From Gnetum montanum (Eukaryota > Streptophyta > Gnetopsida > Gnetales > Gnetaceae), in NCBI GenBank assembly GCA_015680685.1, contig MNCI01004118.1, forward strand, positions 33,954 through 56,506: a stretch of DNA of 22,553 nt, read 5' to 3'. Positions 10,645 to 19,149 of the stretch are shown here, one piece after another. Position numbers and translations under genes: made by a program. The notes under the pieces are model-generated. The model was not told where the DNA came from, did not search any database, and was given only the letters and a program-made list of their open reading frames with translations. Every line of letters begins with the position of its first letter. Positions within the stretch are counted from its first letter, which is position 1.

Positions 10645-10898
10645 TGTTAGGCAAGTATGGACCATAGCTCACTAAGGCCTAAAACTAGTAACCTCGTGGC
10701 CTGCTAAGGCCTAAAATTGGCAACACAATGACCCTTTAAGGCCTAAAAATGGCAACATGATGGCCTACCAAGGCCTAAAACTGGCAACCCCATGACCCAT
10801 CAAGGTCTAAAATTGGTGACACACTAACCAGCTAAGGCTTAAAACTAGTAACATTATGGCCTACTAGGGCCTAAAACTAGTAAATTAGTGGAATTTAT
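10645..10898 (+). repeat. 32-bp tandem array, seven units plus a partial
   Basis: GCCTAAAA-type unit starts fall at 10677, 10709, 10741, 10773, 10805, 10837 and 10869, exactly 32 bp each time. A typical unit reads GCCTAAAACTGGCAAC, a variable ATGGCC part, then an AAG ending. A partial unit precedes the first. Units are contiguous with no unique spacers. A stray unit lies at about 15225-15260 beyond the large array. Confidence 0.9.
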
Positions 10899-11189
10899 TC
10901 CTTTTATCTCTCCTATATTTACAATGTGACCTACTACACCTTGTTTACATCTTTGCATTTCATTATCAAACTTTACTTCATAACTTTGCATTTTATAGTT
11001 ATTTTAATTGGTAGCCTTTTACATTGAAAATTAAAAAACATAAAAAATGTAAAACATGAAAATTGATAAAAAATTATCATATTTAACATACAAATTAGCA
11101 TACAAAATTTCCACCATAGTTTATATTGAATCTTACACTTTAGATATGTTTTAGGATGATCTAAAAAGCTTATCCACTATCCAACATAT
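10899..11189. other. AT-rich spacer between arrays
   Basis: No repeat unit, reading frame or half-site was recognised. The central part (about 11020-11110) is very A-rich. Confidence 0.5.
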
Positions 11190-13580
11190 TTATATCATGC
11201 AAGTGGATTTTCACTAGCTTCCTTGAATCCAAGTGACTCAAACATTAATTGGTGGAAGCCAAAGGCCTAGGGCATAACATAATCCCAAGCACTAGCCACT
11301 TTTCAGCTATTAAAGGCTAAATTTAGGCCTTGAAAGCTAGGTAGATAGAGGAATTATATTGGCCAGTGTAGTTGCTCATATAGGTGGCTTTTCATCAACT
11401 TCCTTAAGCCGAAATGACGATTGGTGGAAGACTAGAGGCTAGGGTATAATAAGCCCAAGATCTAGCCACATTTCAGCCCCTAAAGGATAAATTTATGCCT
11501 TGAAATTTGTGTATATTGAGAAACTATGATAGCCAGCATAGTCCTAGTGTAGTTGCTCATATAGGTGGGTTTTCACCAACTTCCTTGAGTTCAAATGACT
11601 CAAAAAGAGGTTGGTGGAAGTATAGAGGCCTAGGGTATAATATAAGCATAATATCTGATCATTTTTTAGCCTCTAAAAGCTAAATTTAGGCCTTGAAAGC
11701 TGGGTAGACTAAGGAACTACGTTGGCTAGTGTAGTCCCAATGTAGTTCAAATGACTCAAAAATCGACTAGATTCCTTGAGTTTAAATGACTCAAAAATTG
11801 ACTGGTGGAAGTCTAAAGGCCAATCATATGAAATACACCTAATCTATGGCCACTTTTTAGCCCCTAAAAACTAAATTAAAGCCTTGAAAGATGGGCAAAT
11901 TAAGCAACTATGTTGGCCAGTGTAGTCCCAACATAGTTGCTCATATAGATGGATTTTTACCAACTTCCTTGAATCTAAATAACTCAAAAATTGACTGATA
12001 GAAGCTTAGAGGTCTATAGTATAACATAAGCTCAATATATTACCATGTTTTAGTCATTAAGACCTAAATTTAGGCCTTGAAATTTGGGAAAACTAAGATA
12101 CTACACTTACCAACGTAGTCCCAGCGTAGTTGCTCATATAGGTGCCTTTTCACTAGCTTCCTTGAGTCCAAATGACTAAACAAATCAATTGGTGGAAGCC
12201 CAAAGGCCTATGGCATAACATAAGTCAAATATTTAGTGACTTTTCAGCCCTTAAAAGCTAAATATAGGCCTTCAAAGCTAGGCAAACTGAGGAACAACAC
12301 TAGCCAATGTAGTCCTAGTGTAGTTGCTCATACAAGTGGCTTTTCACTAGCTTCCTTGAGTCCAAATGACTCAAAAATTGATTGGTGGAAGCCCAGAGGC
12401 ATAGGAAATGATATAATCCTAACTATTAATAATATTTTAACCTCTAAAACCTAAATACAAGCCTTGAAAGTTGGACAAACTAAGGAAATACTTTGGCCAA
12501 CATAGTGCCAACGTAGTTGCTCATATAGGTGACTTTTCGCTAGCTTCCTTGTGTTCAAATAACTTAAAAATAGCCTCTAAAACCTGAATTCAAGCCTTGA
12601 AAGCTATGTAGACTAAGGGACTATGCTAGCTAGTGTAGTCCTAGCATAGTTTCTCATACAATTTGGTTTTCACTAAATTTCATAAGTTCAAATGACTCAA
12701 CAATTAACTTGTGGAAGATCATAGGACTAGATCATGGTGTAATCCTAAGATATGACCAAATTTTTCACCCCTAAAATTTGAATATAGGCCTTGATAGGTG
12801 GGTAAATTGAGGGGCTATTCTAGCCAATGTAGTCCTAGTGTAGTTGCTCATATAGGTGGGATTTCACTAGCTTCGTTGAGTCTGAATGACTCAAAAATTA
12901 ACTAGTGGAAGCCTGGAGGCATAAGGTATAACATAAGCCCAAGCTCTAGCCACCTTTTAACCCCTAAAATCTAAATAAAATTCTTAAAAGCTAGGTAGAT
13001 TAAGGGACTACGCTAGCCAGCATAGTTTCTGATATAGGTGGCTTTTCACCCGCTTTCTTGATTCCAAATGACTAAAAAATCAACTATTGGAAGCCATAGG
13101 CCTAGGGCATAACATATGCCAAAGATCTAGTCACTTTTTAGCCCCTACAAGTTGAATACATGCCTTGAAATCTAGGTAGATTGAGGAACTATGATGGCCA
13201 ACATAGTTTCTCATACACATGGATTTTCACCAACTTCCTTGAGTCCAAATCACTCAAAAATAGATTGGTGGAAGCCCAGAAGCCTAGGGTATAACATAAT
13301 TCTAAGCTCTAGCTACTCCCTAACAGCTAAATTTAAGCCTTGACATTTGGTCACATAGAGGAACTACAGTTGCCACCGTAGTTGCTCATACAAGTGGTTT
13401 TTCACTAGCTTTCTTTAGTTTAAATGACTCAAAAATCAACTGGTGGAAGCCAAAAGGCCTATGGTATAACATAAGCCCAAGCTCTAGCCACTTTTTAACC
13501 CCTAAAAGCTAAATTTAGGTCTTGAAAGATGGGAAAACTAAGGAACTATTTTGGCCATCATAGTTCTAGCATAAATGCGC
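11190..13580 (+). repeat. ~192-bp tandem array, family A (about 12-13 units)
   Basis: Units run: dyad of half-sites, GCTCATATAGGTGG, TTTTCACTAGCTTCCTTGAG, CAAATGACTCAAAAATTGA, GGTGGAAGCC, a CCTAGGG-type segment, AGCCCCTAAA, then TTAGGCCTTGAAAG. CTCATA landmarks are at 11375, 11556, 11940, 12133, 12327, 12520, 12653, 12847, 13029, 13210 and 13385. Most spacings are 181-194 bp. One junction (about 11741) lacks the landmark, and one unit is short (133 bp, 12520 to 12653). Within units GAGTC and GACTC flank a 5-nt loop. Short open frames crossing the array are by-products of the repeat. It lies between protease and pol, where internal tandem repeats are unusual outside Tat-type elements. Confidence 0.9.
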
Positions 13581-14302
13581 AATCAAAACCTACTAGTGGA
13601 CCATACACATATCAACTTGACCCCCAAACTCATCATCTAAGCTCCAAAACCATTATAGGAACCTCTGTTAGCTATGAAAATTCATAAAACCCACCAAAAG
13701 ATGCCAAGAATCATTTGCCTTCGATGAACTACATTGGAAGACACCCCAACTATATTGGCCAAAGTAGTCCCAGTGTAGTTGGCATGGGTGTGATCATCAA
13801 ATGCCTTAAATAACCTTCAAACTGATATTTCCTAACTTTTATCCCCCTTAAATCCTTTGGTGATCCTATAATGTCAAAGTATGAAGTACAAACAAGTCAA
13901 ATCCCACTTGCACCTTGGAACTACACTATGAATGATCCCAACTATGTTGGCCAACATCGTTCCAATGTAGTTGGTTGGAGTTTGAATAGAAAAATTCCAA
14001 AAATGATCTACAAAGTAACATATCATATCCTTAATACCTTCCAAGAGTCTTTATGACTCTAAACTACCAAACAATGAAACCGAAATTAGTTAAAACACAC
14101 CTCAACCTTAGAGATATTCTAGGCATGACCTCAACTATGCTAGCCAGCATAATCCCAATGTAGTTGATTGAAAAAGCTTTTAAAATAGGTCACTAACATG
14201 TCAAATAAACTTTCAAATGAATCATCATAATTCTAGAATCCTTATGTTGCCTCTAGAGACCACTAAACCCTATAAACTAAGTCAAATTTGGTTAAAACTT
14301 AT

Positions 14303-14359
14303 CATACACCCCACACCTACATTGGGACTATGCTGGCCAGCATAGTCTAGGGGTGTATG
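14303..14359. repeat. nested inverted repeat with perfect 22-bp palindrome
   Basis: The core 14326-14347 is GACTATGCTGG followed directly by its exact reverse complement. Outside it, CATACACCCC (14303-14312) pairs perfectly with GGGGTGTATG (14350-14359). Together these could extrude as a cruciform or fold in RNA. Confidence 0.9.
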
Positions 14360-14517
14360 GCCATATCTACATTCAAAAAACCATCAAAACTAACCATTTT
14401 AAGTCTAAACCCTAGCTATGAACACCAGTAACCCTAGGAATCCAAGAACTTGGTTGATTAACTACAAAAACTAACCAAAATCCAAGACTCATTTGTAACT
14501 ACATTGCGGTAGACCAA

Positions 14518-14539
14518 GACTATGCTAGCTAGCATAGTC
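14518..14539. repeat. second perfect 22-bp palindrome
   Basis: GACTATGCTAG is followed directly by its exact reverse complement, 192 bp downstream of the first palindrome and in the same repeat register. Neighbouring units have one or two mismatches in the same dyad. Confidence 0.9.
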
Positions 14540-15224
14540 CCAACATAGTTCTTGCTCCAAGGTAGTTTTACTAACATCAAAACATGCAAATTTACCTACC
14601 TTGATTTAGAAAGTCTATAACCCTAAAACCTTAACGCCAACTACAATTTGACCTTGTTTTAACCATAAAAAGCCCAAACCTTGACCAAACTATGCTAAGG
14701 CCACCCCCAACTATGTTGGCTACCATAGTCATGGGGTGTTGGCACTGAAACTTCACTTGTAATAGTCTTTTTTGACCTTCAAATGACTAGTTAAACCTTC
14801 CCAAGACCCTACACTATCCTAGGAAGTTGATGGAACACTAGTTTCAACTCTGACATCGTACAAACCCACTTTTCCCATGCATCTACACTGAGACTATGTT
14901 GGCCAGTGTAGGCCAAGCGTATGCACTAGTTTTGGCATTATTTATAGCATCTGGAAGGACAAAATGATGTCAAAGTTTACCAATCTTTAACTTAATCTAT
15001 TGTACTACCCATATAGACCATTAAAAACTTGAAATTAACCATAACGAACCTAGAAAACCATCTATTGACATTGACTATGTTGGGGCCTATCCCAACTATG
15101 CTAGCCAGCATAGTCCCAGCTAGGCCCAGTGTAGTCACAACAAAAGCTTTTATTTTTTCCTTCAAATAGCCTTAAAATGACCTTATCATTTTCCCAAGCT
15201 CACTTTTCAACCTTTTAGACCTAT

Positions 15225-15262
15225 ACTAAGGCCCACTAAGGCCAAAAACTAGTAAAATATAA
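15225..15262 (+). repeat. stray copy of the 32-bp unit
   Basis: GGCCCACTAAGG followed by CCAAAAACTAGTAA matches the 32-bp array units at 10645-10898. Copies of this unit therefore flank the ~192-bp array on both sides. Confidence 0.65.
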
Positions 15263-15349
15263 CCTTGCTTAATCAATATTGATCATGTTTTACCATATGT
15301 TTTCTACCTTGATTGGTTTGGCCTTATGTCCCTCTAGAACATTATTTCA

Positions 15350-15516
15350 TGAGGTTTGACCATTATTTGGTCTCATTTGACCATCATTTGACCTTCATTT
15401 GATTTCATTCAACCATTAGTTGACCTTCATTTAACCTTATGTAGCCTTTGTTTCATCTTATTTATCTTCAACTACCCCTTATAACCTTTGTTGACCTTGT
15501 TTGACCATTGACATAA
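15350..15516 (+). repeat. short degenerate TTTGACCATCA-type repeats
   Basis: The words TTTGACCAT, TTTGACCTTCA, TTGACCTTCATTT and TTGACCATTG recur about every 10-13 bp with substitutions. The region is pyrimidine-rich and sits just before the pol fragment. Confidence 0.6.
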
Positions 15517-15636
15517 CATGTTTTGGCTTATCCATAGATTATTTCTAGAGTATTTTACATTATTTTGGCATTATTTACTCATTTTGTTACCTTGGTTCCA
15601 CTTAATGTGCTTATGGTTGATATGTAGGATTAGAGT

Positions 15637-16068
15637 ATGGCCACCTAGGAGCAAATTAGTTTGCCTTTAAGCCTAAGTGGACCTCACAGTGATGTTGAAT
15701 GATTCATTGATCTTTATTGCCTAGATCTTGAGCCTAAGAGTCTTATCAGTCACATAGCCTCTATAGAGAAACCTCTAGAATGGCCTGAAAACCTAGTCAA
15801 AACCCTTGACCTTAAGGTTGGTGACATCACCGAAGACTCTCTAGTTGAGGTTCCTATCATGATGCATAGTGGTGAGGAGAAAACACTAAAACTAAGTTCC
15901 TCATTGAAACCTCAACAAGCTCAAGACATCACCAAGGTCCTCCAATATAATATTGAGGTCTTTGCTTGGTCATATGAAGATATTCTAGGCCTTGACCCTT
16001 ACCTAGTGCAACATAGCATCATATTTGACCCTAGTATCGAGCTAATTAAGCAAAAAGTTTCCATCTAG
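15637..16068 (+). pseudogene. pol segment just upstream of reverse transcriptase, truncated
   Basis: One frame runs from ATG 15637 to 16068 with stops at 15646 and 15700. The diagnostic part is residues from about 15940 on: IEVFAWSYEDILGLDPYLV, then HSIIFDPSIELIKQK. In plant Ty3/gypsy pol this FAWSYEDM-like block and the following IKQK lie immediately before the first RT motif. RT would start next, but the frame stops at 16066 and the RT palm motif (YxDD) is not found anywhere downstream in the element. So RT, RNase H and integrase have been lost or never present in this copy. The ATG at 15637 has a GCC after it, but the frame may originally have been continuous with protease. Confidence 0.75.
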
Positions 16069-16076
16069 ATCAAAAT

Positions 16077-16200
16077 GGTGAGGAGAAAACACATCGAACC
16101 AAGTTCCTTGCTAGAACTTAAGCTTGCTAAAAACATCATCAAACCCTTTCTATGCAACATTGAAGCCATTACATAGCCTTGGTTACATATAACACTTACA
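16077..16200 (+). pseudogene. decayed tandem duplicate of the pre-RT segment
   Basis: GGTGAGGAGAAAACAC occurs at 15871-15886 and again at 16077-16092, 206 bp apart. After a one-base shift the similarity continues weakly for about 90 bp. At protein level SSLLELKLAKNII ... NIE lines up with SSSLKPQQAQDIT ... NIE. It is broken by a TAG at about 16173. An alternative reading, that this is the true first RT segment, is possible but the nucleotide match favours duplication. Confidence 0.55.
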
Positions 16201-16853
16201 TGTTTGCTTGTAGTGTTGTTTATCATTGTTAATAGGTTGCAAAGAATGATCAATGTTAATGACTTTGATGGTCTATGACAAGTGAGTTTGCATGCTCTCT
16301 TTCTCTCAATCTCTCTAATTGACACAATAAGTGAACTACAAGTTTTGTAAGTTTGATGCACATCACATGAATCTCTCTATGTCGTAATAGTAGTAACCTA
16401 TGGTGGCTTGATTTGCTAGTTGTCTCATATAACCTTATACAATGTATTGTAAAAACATGTTTTCTTTGTCTTGTTTTTTTTCTTTCTTGGAGTTGTGTTT
16501 GTAGGATCAAGCTTGAATTCATTGCAAAGGTTCAACTCATTATGGCAGTAAGTTACCACATGACCTTGAAACGTAAGATTTGGTTAGCTTGTCCTACTGT
16601 GCCAAGAGTGCTTACTCCACTTTACTTCTGCAATTTCCCCTTCGAGCCATCATCCTATAGCCTAATTATAACCTTCCTTATGCTAAACAACAATGATGAT
16701 CTATGTTTGACACTCATGCATTGTGGCTATTTGACATCTCCTTCATCATGCTTCACCGATTCCGTTGGATGTAACACATCTCATTCAATTGGAAAACTAA
16801 ATCAAATCTAGCCTTGATAATGAAACCTAATGAAGGTTTTACCACCCCACAAC
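16201..16853. other. no recognisable gene
   Basis: Open frames exist here (plus 16413-16811, 132 codons; minus 16256-16522, 88 codons), but neither resembles an RT, RNase H, integrase or envelope-like protein. The region contains a CT-rich tract at 16294-16320. It probably represents the scrambled 3' part of the element. Confidence 0.4.
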
Positions 16854-16868
16854 AAAAAAAGGGGGAAG
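16854..16868 (+). other. polypurine-tract-like sequence
   Basis: Seven A, five G, then AAG forms a textbook plant LTR-element polypurine tract, the primer site for plus-strand DNA synthesis. It would normally touch the 3' LTR, yet LTR homology starts about 470 bp further on at 17339. The intervening sequence may be an insertion, or the tract may be fortuitous. Confidence 0.4.
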
Positions 16869-17338
16869 TAAATTTCCAAGAAGCCAAAAGGCCAATGAAG
16901 ATCAAAAGATAAACAAATAGCTCCAAATAAGTAAAGGGAGGAGCCTAATGGTCAAGGAAATAATAGAGTGAAGTAACTATCCCTCAAGAACATTACCAAG
17001 TATCCAACACTTCAAATCATGAAGAATGAAGACTAAATCAATTAGCCAAAATGTCATTGCCATAAGTGTATCCATGATGTCAACATTTGAACTCATTGTT
17101 AACCCTCATGATCATTTCCGTGTAGTCAAATATGACATTTATCTTATATCGCCTCATTGTAACCCTATATTATCATCCTAACCACTCTTTAGTATGGTTT
17201 GACACTACAAGATCAAGAGTGAAAAGGAAACATTGGCGATGGACCTACGATGGTGTTTTTTATTCTTTGTTGATATCTCTTTGGTCAATCCTCAAGACAT
17301 CAACAAAGAGGACCCAATGAAACCACCAAGAAAATCCA
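16869..17338. other. unassigned sequence between polypurine-like tract and 3' LTR
   Basis: No match was found to the region left of the 5' LTR apart from the short word GTTTGACACTA (17197-17207 and 4366-4376), and no frame is convincing. Confidence 0.35.
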
Positions 17339-17960
17339 TGTTGTAACTTGTAAACCTTCACCACCCAACCTAACATAAGATTTTATTGTAAATGTAAGGT
17401 TTGTGGCCCATGAGCTACAATCTTACATACTTTAACATTTTGGGGCTAAAAATGCCTCAAAAGTTACTACTACATTATTTTCCAAGTGAAAAAAGTATGT
17501 CATGTCTATATTTGGGCTTGGAAAGGTTGAAAATTCCTTGGAAATTTCCAAATTTGGAATTTTCATGGGTTTTATAGTGGTTATGGCCTTGAATACGCTA
17601 GAGCTTCACACACCTAGTGTTGGAGTTGTTAGGTTTTTCATTTTTCTAATGGCCAGCATAGCACAACAAATTCTCAATGATTGTAGCATGGTTAGTGTAG
17701 TCATCTCGGATTCCTAGAAATCTTCACATGTCCAACTTAGTCACCATATTTCCTAGCAAATTTCAACAATGCCAGCATGGTAACAAAAATTCATTTACTA
17801 TTTTTAGTATTTGGTGTGATTTTGATGACCTTTGGATGTTAAAACTTATCATAAATGGACAACTACACTAGGAATAATGGCCTATTAAACCTACAAACAA
17901 CACCAATCTATTAGCAATCATGGTAGAAATTTATAGCCCAAAATCAACAACCTTGAAGCC

Positions 17961-17968
17961 TATAAAAG
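17961..17968 (+). promoter_or_regulatory. 3' LTR TATA box
   Basis: TATAAAAG is at the position equivalent to 5053-5060. It could drive read-through transcription into the right flank. Confidence 0.6.
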
Positions 17969-18360
17969 CCAAACTTAAATACATTATTCAAGTTGAAACA
18001 TTTTTGCAACCATGCAACCTTTGCAACCTCAAGCATTTTGAACTCATTTTTGGCATTTGCAAGAATTTTGAAGCACATTGGTATCTACATGAGCATCAGA
18101 GATTCTCAGCATAGTATTGTTGTAACAAGAGTCAACTACCACTATTTGCACTACCTTAAAGAAAGTTACATGTTCAAGTGAAAACCAACAAGGAGCTCTT
18201 AGCAATCAGAGATGGAAAGTAACTAGATCATGGAGTTCATCTGTAGAACACAACTTGCCAACTCTAGTAGGCTTTAAGCTCCATGCAAGCAAGCTTCTTG
18301 TGCATCTAAACATACAATCTATACTCCTTAAACTTTATACTTTAAGTATTTTGCTACTTT

Positions 18361-18366
18361 AATAAA
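18361..18366 (+). terminator. 3' LTR poly(A) signal (AATAAA)
   Basis: This is the equivalent of 5453-5458 and the expected 3' end signal for the element's transcript. Confidence 0.6.
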
Positions 18367-18609
18367 GCTTACAATTCATTTGTTGTGCAGAATCTATTTC
18401 AAGTTTTAATTTTTGTTTTTATTTTTCATTCAGATCTACAATTCATTTTTCCACATTTACATTTCTTAAGTCCCTAGGTGATAAGCTAGATCATCCAGGG
18501 CACCTTGAATCCTATTTCTCAAAGGCCCTTATGATCCAAGGTTAGGTTTTTTCACCTAGAATTTTTAGTTTTCTAGCAATTGAATTTTTCAGACATTACA
18601 AAGCTAACT

Positions 18610-18960
18610 TCATACATCAAAAATAAGTTTGATAATAAACATTGAGAATATGACCTGAGACATCAAAACTAATTTGATGCAAAACATCAAAAGTTGAAGA
18701 TGAAAGCTAATGTTAAATGTCAAAGATGAGATTGATGTTGGGCATTAAATATACGATGTGAGATGTCAAAATTGATTTAACATAAAACATTAAATGTTGA
18801 AGATGAAATTGAGGTTGAAGCTAATGCCAACTGTCAAAACTAGAAGTGGAGTTGAAACGATGTGGTAGATGATGGAAGACATCATTTTTGGTGAGCTAAG
18901 TACATGAGGTTAGAAATGATGTTGCAAATGATGCAAGACATTTAATCTAGACTACTAAAA
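18610..18960 (+). repeat. degenerate ~46-60 bp tandem repeats
   Basis: Units begin with ACATCAAAA or ATGTCAAAA near 18613, 18660, 18718, 18762 and 18830. They share ATTTGATG, AAACATTAAA and GTTGAAGATGA. A two-unit period of about 103 bp is clearest (18658 and 18761). No frame is conserved. Confidence 0.6.
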
Positions 18961-19149
18961 ATGGCTTCAAGTGCTAGAAAGCCATAGAATGTACCCAAGT
19001 ATTTAACTTACTAAAAAAAGCCAAAGTGAATACAATATTACCTCCTCTTGATGGATACTACTAAAAAGTTAAAGAAGAATCCATTAAGAAAAGATACAAG
19101 CTAGTATGTATCTACAAGAGGATTCAACAAACCAAGAGAATAGGAAAGA

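Larger units (their letters stand above)
13581..15145 (+). repeat. ~192-bp tandem array, family B (eight units)
   Basis: Dyads start at 13749, 13941, 14134, 14327, 14519, 14710, 14893 and 15095, giving spacings of 192, 193, 193, 192, 191, 183 and 202. The last unit has a second partial dyad at 15074. Sequence between dyads is different from family A and consists of short words such as CAAATGACCTTCAAA, CCTAGGAA, AAACCC and CTACATTGGGAC. Most units end with the direct half-site pair and TAGTTGG. The change from family A happens across one unit (13545 to 13749, 204 bp) without loss of register. Confidence 0.85.
4386..18600 (+). mobile_element. Ty3/gypsy (Tat-like) LTR retrotransposon, degenerate and non-autonomous
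   Basis: Two direct copies of a ~1.27 kb sequence bracket decayed gag, protease and pre-RT pol segments in the normal plus-strand order. Both copies carry TATAAAAG and AATAAA at equivalent positions, as LTRs should. The LTR copies look roughly 85-90% identical by eye, so insertion is old. RT, RNase H and integrase cores are absent. In their place the region between protease and the pre-RT fragment holds about 5 kb, mostly tandem repeats. Large size, gag/protease style and internal satellite-like repeats fit the Tat/Ogre lineage, but without RT this assignment is an inference. No matching target-site duplication was found: the bases before 4386 and after 18600 differ. Homology between LTR copies also extends about 10 bp left of 4386, so the left boundary is uncertain. 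Confidence 0.85.
17339..18600 (+). repeat. 3' LTR
   Basis: It matches the 5' LTR from TGTTGTAAC through to TTACA. TATA box, poly(A) signal and 40-bp half-site series are all kept. It has a deletion of about 39 bp beside a half-site near 17772 relative to the 5' copy. The ending in CA supports 18600 as the element boundary. Confidence 0.85.

Noticed and set aside
10645-10898. CRISPR-like array because of the exact 32-bp period
   Set aside because: Units are contiguous and similar along their full length, with no unique spacers, and the setting is a plant retroelement.
12236-14056. Short plus-strand frames within the tandem arrays
   Set aside because: They cross repeat units without being conserved from unit to unit.
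16413-16811. 132-codon plus-strand frame after the pol fragment
   Set aside because: No similarity to RT, integrase or envelope-like proteins was seen, and an overlapping minus frame is also open. No evidence of coding.
4386-18600. Integrated pararetrovirus instead of LTR retrotransposon
   Set aside because: True LTR pair, gag and retropepsin of Ty3/gypsy type are present, and no movement or coat protein signature was seen.
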